The notes under the pieces were generated by a model. It saw only the letters and a list, made by a program, of their open reading frames with translations, was not told the origin of the DNA and did not search any database. The position numbers and the translations under genes were made by a program. From Breviolum minutum Mf 1.05b.01 (taxonomy: Eukaryota > Sar > Dinophyceae > Suessiales > Symbiodiniaceae), in contig DF240710.1 of assembly GCA_000507305.1 (NCBI GenBank), positions 1-64,000 of the forward strand: a stretch of DNA of 64,000 nucleotides, written 5' to 3'. Of the stretch, positions 21,147-29,848 are shown piece by piece. Numbering within the stretch: the stretch's first letter is position 1; each line of letters begins with the position of its first letter.

Positions 21147-23213
21147 TCAAGCTCGATGCACCGCCCTTTGGCATGCGTGGCAAACTGCAGAGTCATACCT
21201 GAGCACAAGCGGAGGTCTGTACGCAGCCGATTTCATTCTTCCACAAGCAAGAACTCTTGAATCCTCCACTTTCATGAAATGCAACAACTTCGATTTGTGA
21301 TGTTGAAAGCAATGGTAACCGTCTGGAATGGTTGGTGGAAGAAATTGACGCTGAACCAATGCCCTGTCCTCATCGTCCGTTTCTGAGTCTGAACTGTCAG
21401 TGGTGACATGCCCAGCATCCTCGTCATCTTGCGCTTCCTCAACGACTTCAGCCTTCCCTTTCGTTTCAGGTTCGTGAGGCTCTGGCACAACTGAGGTTTC
21501 AGGCAGTGGAATATCAATCTCAAGTTGATGGAAATCATCACCCAAATCATCATAAGTCCTCTGTCTCTTTGAAAGATCTAAGCGCCCAGCTCTACTTTCG
21601 TCGGGCTTGAATGTACCATTACGCACCTCCAAAATAAGAGCATCAAGGAGCCTGAGATCACGTGCTGCTGCGTCCCTGGCATAAACATCAGCCATCTGAT
21701 ATGGGTGAGTGTGGTGCCCAAGTGACAATCTGTCTTGATGTGAATAACCACGCTTTGCTGCCATTGATAACATGGTTGCTTTCATGCTGTGAGAAGATAT
21801 AGGTCTTGAACTGTCTGCCCTACTCTTATCTTCACCTATCAAAAGTCTCAGCCAGCAACCAGCTTCATCTGACTCCAGTGCACGAGTGAGGGGTTTCCCT
21901 TCAGCATCAGGAGCCGGCATGAGGCATCCACCACTGGCCGTAAAAGGATCTATGCCAAGACTCTCCATAGTCATGATCCATTGTGATCCCCAGTCTGATC
22001 CATGAACACCCAAACCAGGAGCAGTCAAATTCAAGAATCGAAAACGTCTTGCCGCTGCATGCATTGTTTTGTGAATCTCTACATCAGCATCTATATATGC
22101 TATGGACCCGTTCTCAAACTTGTCCAGAGTCAGTTTTCCACAATGAACGAAGTCACTCCAACGTGCCCTTGCATATGTGCAAAATAAAGCAGCCCCAGCC
22201 ATCATTCGATCCCAGACTTCGCCTGATGATTCTAGAACATCATGCAGCTTGACTAAGTCTCGAACTCTCAGCGGAGCTGCTTGGCTTGCTCTGTTGATCG
22301 GACCACTGGAAATTGCCCCATAACACCGCTTGCTGGAAATCAATGTTGACAACTGTTCAATGTTGAATACATATCTGCAAAACGTCAACGCCTCCATTAT
22401 GCCCTTAAGTCGACTGGCAGTCTGACCTGTATCTTTCAACACCTTCAACAAAGAATACAACTCGCTCTCGGTGTATGGAAACATGTAGCCAAGTCTGTGA
22501 CCTTGTTCCATGATAAATATAATACTGTTTGCACGTTTGATCAGGGTAGCTGGTGCCTTGCCCACGAAGAAATGGCTAAGCTGCTCGCAAACCTGAATCA
22601 CCGTTTCGCTTTCCTGAATGGCTTGACAAAAAGGCCAGTCCCCTGGCCAATTCAAAACAATGCTTGTCCACTTCATCAAGCTGCGTTGAAAATCTGCTTC
22701 CCTCTTTTCTTCCCAACTTACATCCCTGCGATGGCCTACTGCGACTGTGAATAATGGCAACTTTTCATCAACTGCAACTGACCTCTTCTTTGCAGTCAAC
22801 GTCTGGGTAAGCTCATCACCATCTCGCGGCATCACAGGCATCACAGGACCTGACAAATTGCGCACAGGGTCAAGGGAAGAAAGAGGGTCATAGTTGTCAT
22901 CAAAAATGCACTTCCACATAGGGGACTCCCAAGGTAGATCAGGCAATGTTGTACTGCTTGACAATGTTGCATCTCTCAATGTGTTCCGAAAATTGAATCC
23001 ACTAAAGAAAGACATGTCCACACTGTTGTTCGCAATATCAAAAGCTTCTTCAGATGACGGTTCAATCTGCGATCCCGTGTCAAACTGTGGTTGTTGCATT
23101 GCATGATCAAAATCCCATGAGTCAGCATCATCACCACCAGATTCAATTGGTTGCAGAAATTCTGAACTGACTCCTGAGGCCCCTCCAGCAACATCGAAGT
23201 CTCGCTCCATCAC
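21147..23213 (-). CDS. Tyrosine recombinase (element 1 ORF1)
   Basis: 688 residues, uninterrupted. Catalytic residues of the lambda-integrase-type fold are visible: Arg in TYARARWSD (about 348-354), His and a Lys in the HxxR position in SSHSMKAT (about 473-480), a second His in LGHHTHP (about 499-505) and the nucleophile Tyr in ADVYARD (Tyr511). The helical region about 200-310 fits the core-binding domain. Residues 1-150 are acidic and low in complexity, and the C-terminal 150 residues are acidic with several Cys/His near the end. It should integrate the circular DNA copy of the element. It is the first ORF behind repeat A1, which is unusual. Lys replacing the second catalytic Arg is a known variation in this superfamily, but its effect here is untested. 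Confidence 0.85.
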   Translation of the reverse strand: MMERDFDVAGGASGVSSEFLQPIESGGDDADSWDFDHAMQQPQFDTGSQIEPSSEEAFDIANNSVDMSFFSGFNFRNTLRDATLSSSTTLPDLPWESPMWKCIFDDNYDPLSSLDPVRNLSGPVMPVMPRDGDELTQTLTAKKRSVAVDEKLPLFTVAVGHRRDVSWEEKREADFQRSLMKWTSIVLNWPGDWPFCQAIQESETVIQVCEQLSHFFVGKAPATLIKRANSIIFIMEQGHRLGYMFPYTESELYSLLKVLKDTGQTASRLKGIMEALTFCRYVFNIEQLSTLISSKRCYGAISSGPINRASQAAPLRVRDLVKLHDVLESSGEVWDRMMAGAALFCTYARARWSDFVHCGKLTLDKFENGSIAYIDADVEIHKTMHAAARRFRFLNLTAPGLGVHGSDWGSQWIMTMESLGIDPFTASGGCLMPAPDAEGKPLTRALESDEAGCWLRLLIGEDKSRADSSRPISSHSMKATMLSMAAKRGYSHQDRLSLGHHTHPYQMADVYARDAAARDLRLLDALILEVRNGTFKPDESRAGRLDLSKRQRTYDDLGDDFHQLEIDIPLPETSVVPEPHEPETKGKAEVVEEAQDDEDAGHVTTDSSDSETDDEDRALVQRQFLPPTIPDGYHCFQHHKSKLLHFMKVEDSRVLACGRMKSAAYRPPLVLRYDSAVCHACQRAVHRA

Positions 23214-23226
23214 GGACCCCCCATGC

Positions 23227-23428
23227 TACCGAACTAAAAGTGGAAGAACAAATTTGGACCCACCCATCCCACCCTAGCCAAAGACTTCGAGGTATATATA
23301 CAAAGTGAAAGAGGGCCAACAGTGAAACATGTCATGACTGCTAATTTGAAAACATGTCTTTTCAAGAAACACGTTTATCAAATTTTCTTTGTTGGAAATA
23401 AAGTTTTCATCGCTTCGCGAGTTACAAC
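23227..23428 (-). repeat. Split direct repeat A, outer copy (A1)
   Basis: 202-bp 5' end of the element, carrying a ggtatatatacaaagtg AT-rich box (plus-strand reading) about 65 bp from its inner end and ending 13 bp before the ATG of the recombinase ORF. It is the likely promoter region. The last codons of the older neighbouring recombinase ORF (23378-24445) are supplied by this repeat. Confidence 0.93.
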
Positions 23429-24445
23429 ATATCGCCGTACTGATTCTCGGGCTTGCCATCTACCTCTTTTCTGTATGGCACGCATGTCCCTCCGTGAATG
23501 AAAAAGATCATTTGACGGCCCAGCATGTCGAAGAACGTGAGGTGTCAAAATTCCCACCTTGTATCCCAGTTGAGCTGCCATGCGAGTCATGTTCTGTTCG
23601 TACTGAGAAAGAGTCAGAGAAGGAAAAAGATTCTCACCGCACTTCTTCACGCGAAGGCCAAAAACTTCTGCTATCCACGTTGTATCTTTCACATCCCCCA
23701 ACACCAGCGAGTCATCGGATTTGCCGGTCTTGGTACGTTGATTGAGGGAACTAGGAGCGATGACCAGCCCCCACTTTTTGTATCTTCCAGGAGCTGGCTT
23801 GCACACATGGCTCATAGAGAGTCCAAGCACCTCCGAAGGACGAAGGTAACCATGCATCTGAACCACCATAGCCACTGCCATGTCGATCCGCTGAGCCTCC
23901 ACAAATGCAAAGGCCATGTCAAAAACAAACTCTTCAGGGACAGGCAACCGCATATCACCTGGTGAACGCTGCCGCCACGCCGCCAAGGCCGCCTTTGCAC
24001 ATGGGAGGAATGCGCTTTTCTCAACTCTGCAGTGGAGCAGTTGCATGCCATAGACAAAATAGGTTCCAGTGCTAAGCTCATAGTCCCCTGATTCAAAAAG
24101 ATGAGTCAGATACCTTGTGGCCAGTTTGTCAAGGTTTGTGGATGTCCGCCGTATCTTCCGTTTGCCTAGCCACTCATTGAAGGATTCGACTTCCAGGAGA
24201 TATCTATTCAAGGTCTTCTGGCTCACCTTTTGGGCTCGCATCCTAACTTCTACCGGGAGAGGTTTCCCAGAGAGGTCCACCCTGACGTCTGGCTTCTTTC
24301 TCTTGTTGGTTTTTGATTCGGTCAGCTTCGGACTTCGTGTGTTGTCCAAACCTGACCGGAAACTTCTTGAGGAAAAGTCTGGTGGTTTCTGTGACGAACT
24401 CGCTGCTCTCGGCCTGACCAACTCCTGAAGGGTCTGCAGATCCAT
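23378..24445 (-). pseudogene. Tyrosine recombinase of element 2, 3' end replaced
   Basis: Open frame of 355 residues. Catalytic residues: Arg in GYLRPSEVLG, HxxR in TPHVLRHAG, Trp in the second-His position in KRGRWQ, and Tyr in VRRYV. The N-terminal half contains a SAM-like core-binding region (KVSQKTLNRYLLEVESFNEW). The final roughly 16 residues after RRY are encoded by split repeat A1 of element 1, so the native C-terminus is gone. Acted as the integrase of element 2. Confidence 0.8.
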
Positions 24446-26542
24446 GACTTCTGATCTGCACTCTCTTGGAACAGGCCGCTTTCTGAAGGCCGCTTACGAA
24501 CTCATATTGGCGAGTTTTCACCGAGTCTCCGTCATCCAAAAACCTTGTCCCCAAAAAACTTTGAACCAAAAACGACCAAGCATCACAAAGAGGCTGCGAG
24601 TATGCACCAGCACCTTTGGTTCGGTTTCTTGAAATCCATTGCCCATCCACAACCACTCGCTCTGTGCCTCGTAGTTGCCGGTGGACGTGCCCGCCAGTGC
24701 AGCGCTTCGCCAAACCTGAAAGAACGGCCAGGTTTGACAACAGACCAGTGGGCTTCTTGTGATGCTCGCCAAACTGACACATGTCCCATCGAACAAAGAT
24801 CACGTCCTTCAACTTAAAGAGGGAATATTCTCGATGGAGAAGTAACCCCCTACAGATATCAAAGCTCTCACTGCTCTAACTGTAAATAAGGCTAGTGATA
24901 CCCCTTCAGCCTCTCTCTGTCTTGCTCGGGGCCAATGTCTGATGTTGTGACGTGCCCTCGAAAAAACAGTACACGGACATCCAAAATGAATATAGAGGAG
25001 TTTCCGTTCCAAAATGGTGTAGATTAGAAAGTCCTGTGTGGTCTTCCTGAGAAGGTTGAATTCTTGCCCTTTGTCAATCTCAATGTCTTCAAAACATGGG
25101 ACCCCCCGAATGCTCATGGATCTGGTAAGGCGACCAGTGCCCGAGAAAACTTCCAGGAAACAACCATGCTTCTCATGACCATCCAAAACCCTAGCACGTG
25201 ACGAAGTTGATTTTGAAAAACCACCCGAAGTTTCTGCTGGCGAACTAGCCTCCCATTGAGAGACCGGCACATGACCATGCTGCCCACAAACAGTACCCCG
25301 ATTGATTTTTCCCATCTGCTTCTGCCCGGTAGGTTGGAACCATCTAGATGGCTCGTCTGACACGTTCCGCTCTGTGGGGATGTGACGAAGCCGCCATTGC
25401 ACCTGACAAGCCACCTGATAAGCACATGCTCTTCGGCACACACCATTCAGCTTCCCAGATGAGCTACGGCCTTTCTCCAGAGTGATCGCACTGACCAGGT
25501 TGTCTGTCAAAGTGAAGACAAGCTTCCCTAACTTCTTACAAGTTCGGGTAGCTCTCCTCAAACTCATCAAGCACACCTTGGCCTCTTTGATGTTGATATG
25601 CTCACTTGGATCCATCCACGGCCTAGCAACAACCAGGTCCCACCGAGAGGGCTTGTCCCAAATGTGACTAACCGGAGGGATACCAGGTCCTGCTATAAGA
25701 GTCTTCTGTGTCTTCACCTTTGGCCTCATAGCTGTGGATGACGTTGCCGTGCGCTCCCGTTTCGGAGCCCCATGGTTGAGCTGCCGTCTCATCCACTCAC
25801 CGAAAGAAGTGCCTCTACCCACTCCTGCCTCCCCTGTGGTGCCAACGTAGTGATGCTCTTGCTCCAAAGGCAGCCCATCCGCCATAGTTGAAGAAGGAAC
25901 TTCCACAGGCGCCGGCTCATCACTTAACACAAACCGCCACCTTTCTCTGTGTTGAAGCTCCGGACGGATCTCAGCCGAGGTAGCAGAGGTCACCATCATG
26001 GCATAGCCAAAATCTGCTGAATCACCAACATAGACCTCCCCCGAACAGTCCACCCCCATGTTAAACTCCACCAAAAACATGAGCCCCATACAATGAAGCA
26101 TCTCCTTACGAACCGAGGGCCACATGAAAGATCGATGGTGCTTGTGATCCTCCACGAACCTGTAGCATGCTGACAAAACCGACATGCAGGACCGAGACAA
26201 GGAGAACATATGGGTGATGTGGCCCAACCAGATTTGGAGCACCTTCCCATGGATGCGTCGTCTCTTGACCAAAAGTCTGGTAGCTTTCCAAAGCCGCCAC
26301 ACCTTTGCACTCTTGGGGGTGACCAAAACCGGCCCTGAAAAGTTGAATCTCATGCCCAAGCTCTCCATCTCTACATTGTTTTCCACCAAGTCCACCTCAT
26401 AGGGGCTTCCCAACTGCTCAAAGCGGTCCGCTATGCCACGCATCCTCTCACCGGCTTCACCACTGCGGCCTCCAAAGACCTGAATGTTGTCAACATAGAC
26501 CCCAACGGCTGGCTGTGACCTTTGGTGGAGGTTGTCGGTCAC
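24446..26542 (-). pseudogene. RT thumb, RNase H and methyltransferase-like region of element 2, frameshifted
   Basis: The first frame (26542-24809, 577 residues) starts inside the RT with GVYVDNIQVFGG. The catalytic YxDD is YVDN, with the second Asp lost. RNase H motifs follow: GDSADFG, HINIKEAKVCL, TLTDNLVSAI and ERNVSDEPSRW. The C-terminal part repeats the methyltransferase-like signature: CFLEVFSGTGRLT (motif I), FGCPCTVFSRAR (Pro-Cys) and FSIENIPS (Glu-Asn). At 24812 the frame changes, and the domain continues as RWDMCQFGEHHKKPTGLL. Here the methyltransferase-like domain follows RNase H, the reverse of element 1. Confidence 0.75.
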
Positions 26543-26550
26543 GGATCACA

Positions 26551-27708
26551 TCATCTGTTGAGAAACCCTTTGGAGCTGAGGCTTGGTGAACCCACTGCTT
26601 CGTTAGCCAGATACAAGCTCCAACTCCATCCCATGGCCATCCCACAAAAACATGGGGTGACCAGGTCATCATCACAAAGGGGGACCATCTTGCCCGTCAC
26701 ATCGTCCAGGATGAAGTCCGGTTTCATGCCCAACTCCAAAAGCTCCTTCCCAGTGAACCAGTCTCCCAAGCTAAACCAAGAAGCCATCTGGGGCACCAGG
26801 AAGTTATAGAAGCAGTCCCCCACATCGCCCGTTTCAGCGGACGGCTGGACTCTCCCTTCATGTATTTCACCATAACCCTGAGCCTCCAAAGAAGAAGGTG
26901 AAAGGTCAAGGCTGACGAGACCAGCGGGTGTAGCCAAACGGGTAGTGGGAGGCCGATGGTGGCAGAAGTTGGCCTGACGGGCATCGATGATCAGACGTTG
27001 ATGGAAATTGTCCTTCTTCTTCACGGTAAAGAAACTGGCATAGGCCTTTGCTCGGTGCCTGAATGTCAGCAAGCGGTTCGAGAAGAGACACCGATACAAG
27101 TCTATCCTCTTCTTTCGGCTTCTCTTCAACGTTGGATCCCAATACGGAGTGGGAAGTTCATCCAAAAGGTCTGGTGACTCCAACTCACAAGGAGGTCTCT
27201 CTATCATCCTTCTAAAGTCATCAAGATACCCTCTTGCAGCAGGAGGAAGCAGGTCCACAGCTGGAATGGGTTTGGCTTTCCTCTTCAGCACCTTGATGCG
27301 GTCCAGGTCGAAACCCACCAGGTCGTTGGCCTCCTGACTATACAGGCGATCTGACGAAGCGATCTCCTCTAAGGCCTGCTCATCACTATAGGAGGGCGGT
27401 GGTCCATGAGAGGTGATCCTCCGAACAACATCTTCAGCAATCCACGTTTGTACATCTGTAAGGTTCGCTGAGGTGTTGCAAACAGTCTCATCAAAAGGAA
27501 CTGCGGCTAGGTCGTTCAGGGATCCAAACGATGAGTCCACTAGCCGTTGCAGAGAAGTGTCACTGAATTGCCCCCGAACATCCTTGCGAAGCCGAGGAAG
27601 AGGAAAGGGATCACCATGCTTTCGATGGATAGACTTCCTCTCCAACACAAATTCACTATGCAAAAAGGCTGGTAGCTGTGAAGGTCCACGGGTCATCCCG
27701 CCAGCCAA
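26551..27708 (-). pseudogene. Reverse transcriptase fingers and palm of element 2
   Basis: Open frame of 385 residues. Motifs: FFTVKKKDNFHQRLIIDAR (template-grip region), ETGDVGDCFYNFLVP (motif A, two Asp) and FCGMAMGWSWSLYLANEA (motif B). The frame is lost right after NEAV; a third frame carries the next roughly 35 residues before the frame starting at 26542 resumes with YVDN, so two indels separate the RT halves. Confidence 0.78.
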
Positions 27709-27723
27709 AGACCTTCACTGTCT

Positions 27724-28945
27724 TCACTTTGCCGCTCCGCCGGGGGCGGAATCATCTCCACCCCCAGACTTCTTGTCGTTCTTTTTCTTTTTCTTCTTTC
27801 GCCCTTTCCCCTTCCCACCTCCACCCTCATCTTCATCATCATCTGAATCATCATGTGTGCCACCGCGATGTCCCAGCTGAAGTCGCCGCTCTTGGCGAAA
27901 CAGCCTCTCTTGCTTCCAGATGCTGGACCTCTCTTTCATCTTTGAGCTGACCCACTCAGCAAAGCGAGCCGTGCTGGCCCTACCATCCTGAAGTACGGCT
28001 GCACCACCAATGACATCAAGGCCTTCATAGTTCGGCTGCGCCGGGTTGCGCTCCACCGCCAAACTCGACAGTGATGAGCCATCGGCTCAACTGTTCACCC
28101 ACCGCAAGGGACGATGTGTCCAGTTGATCAAAATGGTGCATGAGCCTGAGACACTCGCAAAGAGAGGAATGGATGTGGGAAGCACTCGAACGTTTTGGGG
28201 ACCCACTCAACCTCACCCACTCTGCATGATAAGAGGTGAAGTTCGCAGGCCCCCCAAGGACAGCTTCATGTAGTTCTTTTGCAGCTCGAACTCCGGCTAT
28301 TGGAAAATCAGGGTCCGGCGCCTCTCGCATGAGGGACACCGCCTTTGCCAAATCAAGACGTCTTTTTCCAGAGGCGTCCCGATGGTCTCCCAAAAGCCGA
28401 ACATCGGCCATGTCCATGAGCTTGTCCTTCTTCCACTGCTCGAGTTTGTCAATGGCCACCTTCTCAATGAATATTTCCTCCCCACCGCGGACAATGACGC
28501 CCTTGGAAGAGAATGCAAGTCCGGTGTTTGCATCCCTGAGTATCATCTCATCTATCTCCTGTCCAAAGTCACTTCGGGAGGAATCACACACAACCCACCT
28601 AGATAGATCAAGGTCTGGTAACTCACCTTGGCCAAGGATGACGGCCATCGTCTGAGCCTGCCTCTTGTAGTTGTTGAGGGCGGAACGACTGATGGGATCA
28701 TGGGCATAGATCTCCGCCGCAATCCCCGGGGGGAAAGGAGACCTTCTGTCAAGGACCTTGTGTCGAATCCCTGACAAGTCATGCTGCTGAATCTCCAAAG
28801 CAGGAGTCAACGTGAGCCAGATGGCTCCTTCCACCCTGCACAGCAAAATCCGATGGTGCCACAGGAAGCCGTCTGCATCGGCCGGGTAATTGACCACAAC
28901 TTGCGTCTCGGGTATGTCTAGAGTGAAATCATTGTCATCCATCAC
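27724..28945 (-). pseudogene. Gag-like 5' ORF of element 2, frameshifted
   Basis: Frame 28945-28025 (306 residues, MMDDNDFTLDIPETQVV start) passes into a second frame 28062-27724 near 28050. The second part carries FAEWVSSKMKERSSIWKQER, then a strongly acidic stretch (DDSDDDEDE) and a basic run (GKGKGRKKKKKK). No zinc finger is visible. Placement ahead of the RT and the charged tail suggest a structural or nucleic-acid-binding protein; function is inferred from position only. Confidence 0.55.
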
Positions 28946-29048
28946 TGCTGCCTAACCCTCAGGTCACTGGGTCTTGTAGGTCTAGCCCTTGATTTAGGAG
29001 TAGACCCCCCCGCTGGAACTAATGCCCTCTCTGTCACCCCTCGGAATG
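28946..29048 (-). other. 5' leader remnant of element 2
   Basis: 103 bp between the Gag-like ATG and the left copia LTR, with a CCCCCCC run. No repeat or promoter can be recognised. Confidence 0.4.
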
Positions 29049-29246
29049 TGCGAACGTTTGGAACACCTTTTCAGGCAAACAGGTATAAAGGTTGAACCTT
29101 TTGACTTGTGAGTTTCACTTGCATGTTTTTCACCAGACAGTTGTGTAGCTAAATGAAAGCTATACACCGCAGCCTTTCAGGTTCAGCGCAAAGAGACAAA
29201 AAGTGTGAGCCCAATACGACCGTCCGTACCTTTCGCCCCGCGCGCA
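29049..29246 (+). repeat. Left LTR of the copia element
   Basis: 198 bp, tgcgaacgtttgg to cccgcgcgca; apparently identical to the right LTR. Short for a copia LTR. Contains ggtataaagg, a possible TATA-like box, near 29082. Confidence 0.95.
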
Positions 29247-29258
29247 TGGTAGCGGAGC
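29247..29258 (+). promoter_or_regulatory. Primer-binding site for minus-strand synthesis
   Basis: tggtagcggagc directly after the LTR. It begins TGG as expected for pairing with a tRNA 3' CCA and matches the common tggtatcagagc (initiator tRNA-Met type) at 10 of 12 positions. The priming tRNA is therefore probably tRNA-iMet, unproven. Confidence 0.65.
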
Positions 29259-29266
29259 TCTGCTGA

Positions 29267-29797
29267 AACAGGGCAATCCAAATCAAAACGGCGCAACGCC
29301 AGGCGACTCGTCCTTGGCCACCGCCGACACCACCTCTTCCCAAAAGGAAGAAAGTTGAGAGAGAAGAAGGAGAACAGTGGAATCAGTGCCAAACGTTTCC
29401 ACGACCCCAAAACTCTTTTACGGAGAGTCAGAATCCAAAACCTACATCAGCCAAGCGTCGTCGTCGACGCGGCAAGGATCCAAGTACTGGCAAGTATAAA
29501 AGATCCAACAAGCGTTCTGCACAAGCACTTCAAAAGCGTGAGTTGCGCAAACGCATTCGTGAGCTACGGGCCGAAGCTGTTCCCAAGCAGCACACCAACG
29601 ATCCTTCCAACAAGGAAGAGCAGGGATCGAAGGGTGAAGTCGCTGGAAGTGGTTCCAAAACACATTCCTCAAACCAAGCCTTTTCAGATACCGAATCCGT
29701 GGATTGGAACACCTCCGGTTCAGAAACTGTTGAGAGTGATTCCTCATCCATCAGTGTGGTCCCTCCGGCGACCTGCCGTGGAGAGCCACGAGCCTGA
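29267..29797 (+). CDS. Leader ORF ahead of copia Gag, no ATG
   Basis: 176 open codons in the same frame as Gag, ending at TGA 29795-29797, 51 bp before the Gag ATG. It looks coding: a proline-rich start with PLPKRKKVE (a nuclear-localisation-like basic cluster), an Arg-rich run (SAKRRRRRGKD), repeated KRSNKRSAQ and QKRELRKRIRELR, then a Ser/Glu-rich acidic tail (SGSETVESDSSSISV). No ATG starts it. It could be a lost N-terminal part of Gag, a separately initiated regulatory peptide, or part of a read-through product. No family is recognised. Confidence 0.4.
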   Translation, partial: NRAIQIKTAQRQATRPWPPPTPPLPKRKKVEREEGEQWNQCQTFPRPQNSFTESQNPKPTSAKRRRRRGKDPSTGKYKRSNKRSAQALQKRELRKRIRELRAEAVPKQHTNDPSNKEEQGSKGEVAGSGSKTHSSNQAFSDTESVDWNTSGSETVESDSSSISVVPPATCRGEPRA

Positions 29798-29848
29798 AGG
29801 TTTGGGCCAGGTGCCTTGCCAGCAACATAGTGCTAAATTGTCAATACA

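Larger units (their letters stand above)
15111..23428 (-). mobile_element. Intact tyrosine-recombinase retrotransposon with split direct repeats (DIRS order, Ngaro/PAT-like)
   Basis: An 8.3-kb element read on the minus strand. A 202-bp repeat A (copies 23227-23428 and 15535-15736) and a 341-bp repeat B (copies 15736-16076 and 15111-15451) are arranged A1 - ORFs - B1 A2 - 83-bp spacer - B2. This is the split-direct-repeat plan of PAT and Ngaro elements, which copy through a circular intermediate and integrate by tyrosine recombinase instead of a DDE integrase. The A copies look identical and the B copies differ at one base, so insertion is recent. Three long uninterrupted ORFs are present: recombinase (23213-21147), Gag-like (20646-19435), and methyltransferase-like + RT + RNase H (19434-16087). 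No target-site duplication is seen, as expected for this class. Having the recombinase first is unlike described DIRS, PAT and Ngaro elements, where it is normally last. Confidence 0.9.
23429..29048 (-). mobile_element. Degenerate second tyrosine-recombinase retroelement (Gag-like, RT, RNase H, methyltransferase-like, recombinase)
   Basis: Minus-strand remains of another YR retroelement, reading from about 28945 down: Gag-like, reverse transcriptase, RNase H, methyltransferase-like domain and tyrosine recombinase last. At least five frame changes break it (near 28050, 26590, 26540, 24812 and between 24812 and 24445). Its 3' end is cut by repeat A1 of element 1, just after the codon of the recombinase's catalytic Tyr; its 5' end is cut by the copia LTR at 29049. 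No terminal repeats of its own remain. The remaining part of its recombinase is not seen on the far side of element 1. Confidence 0.8.
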
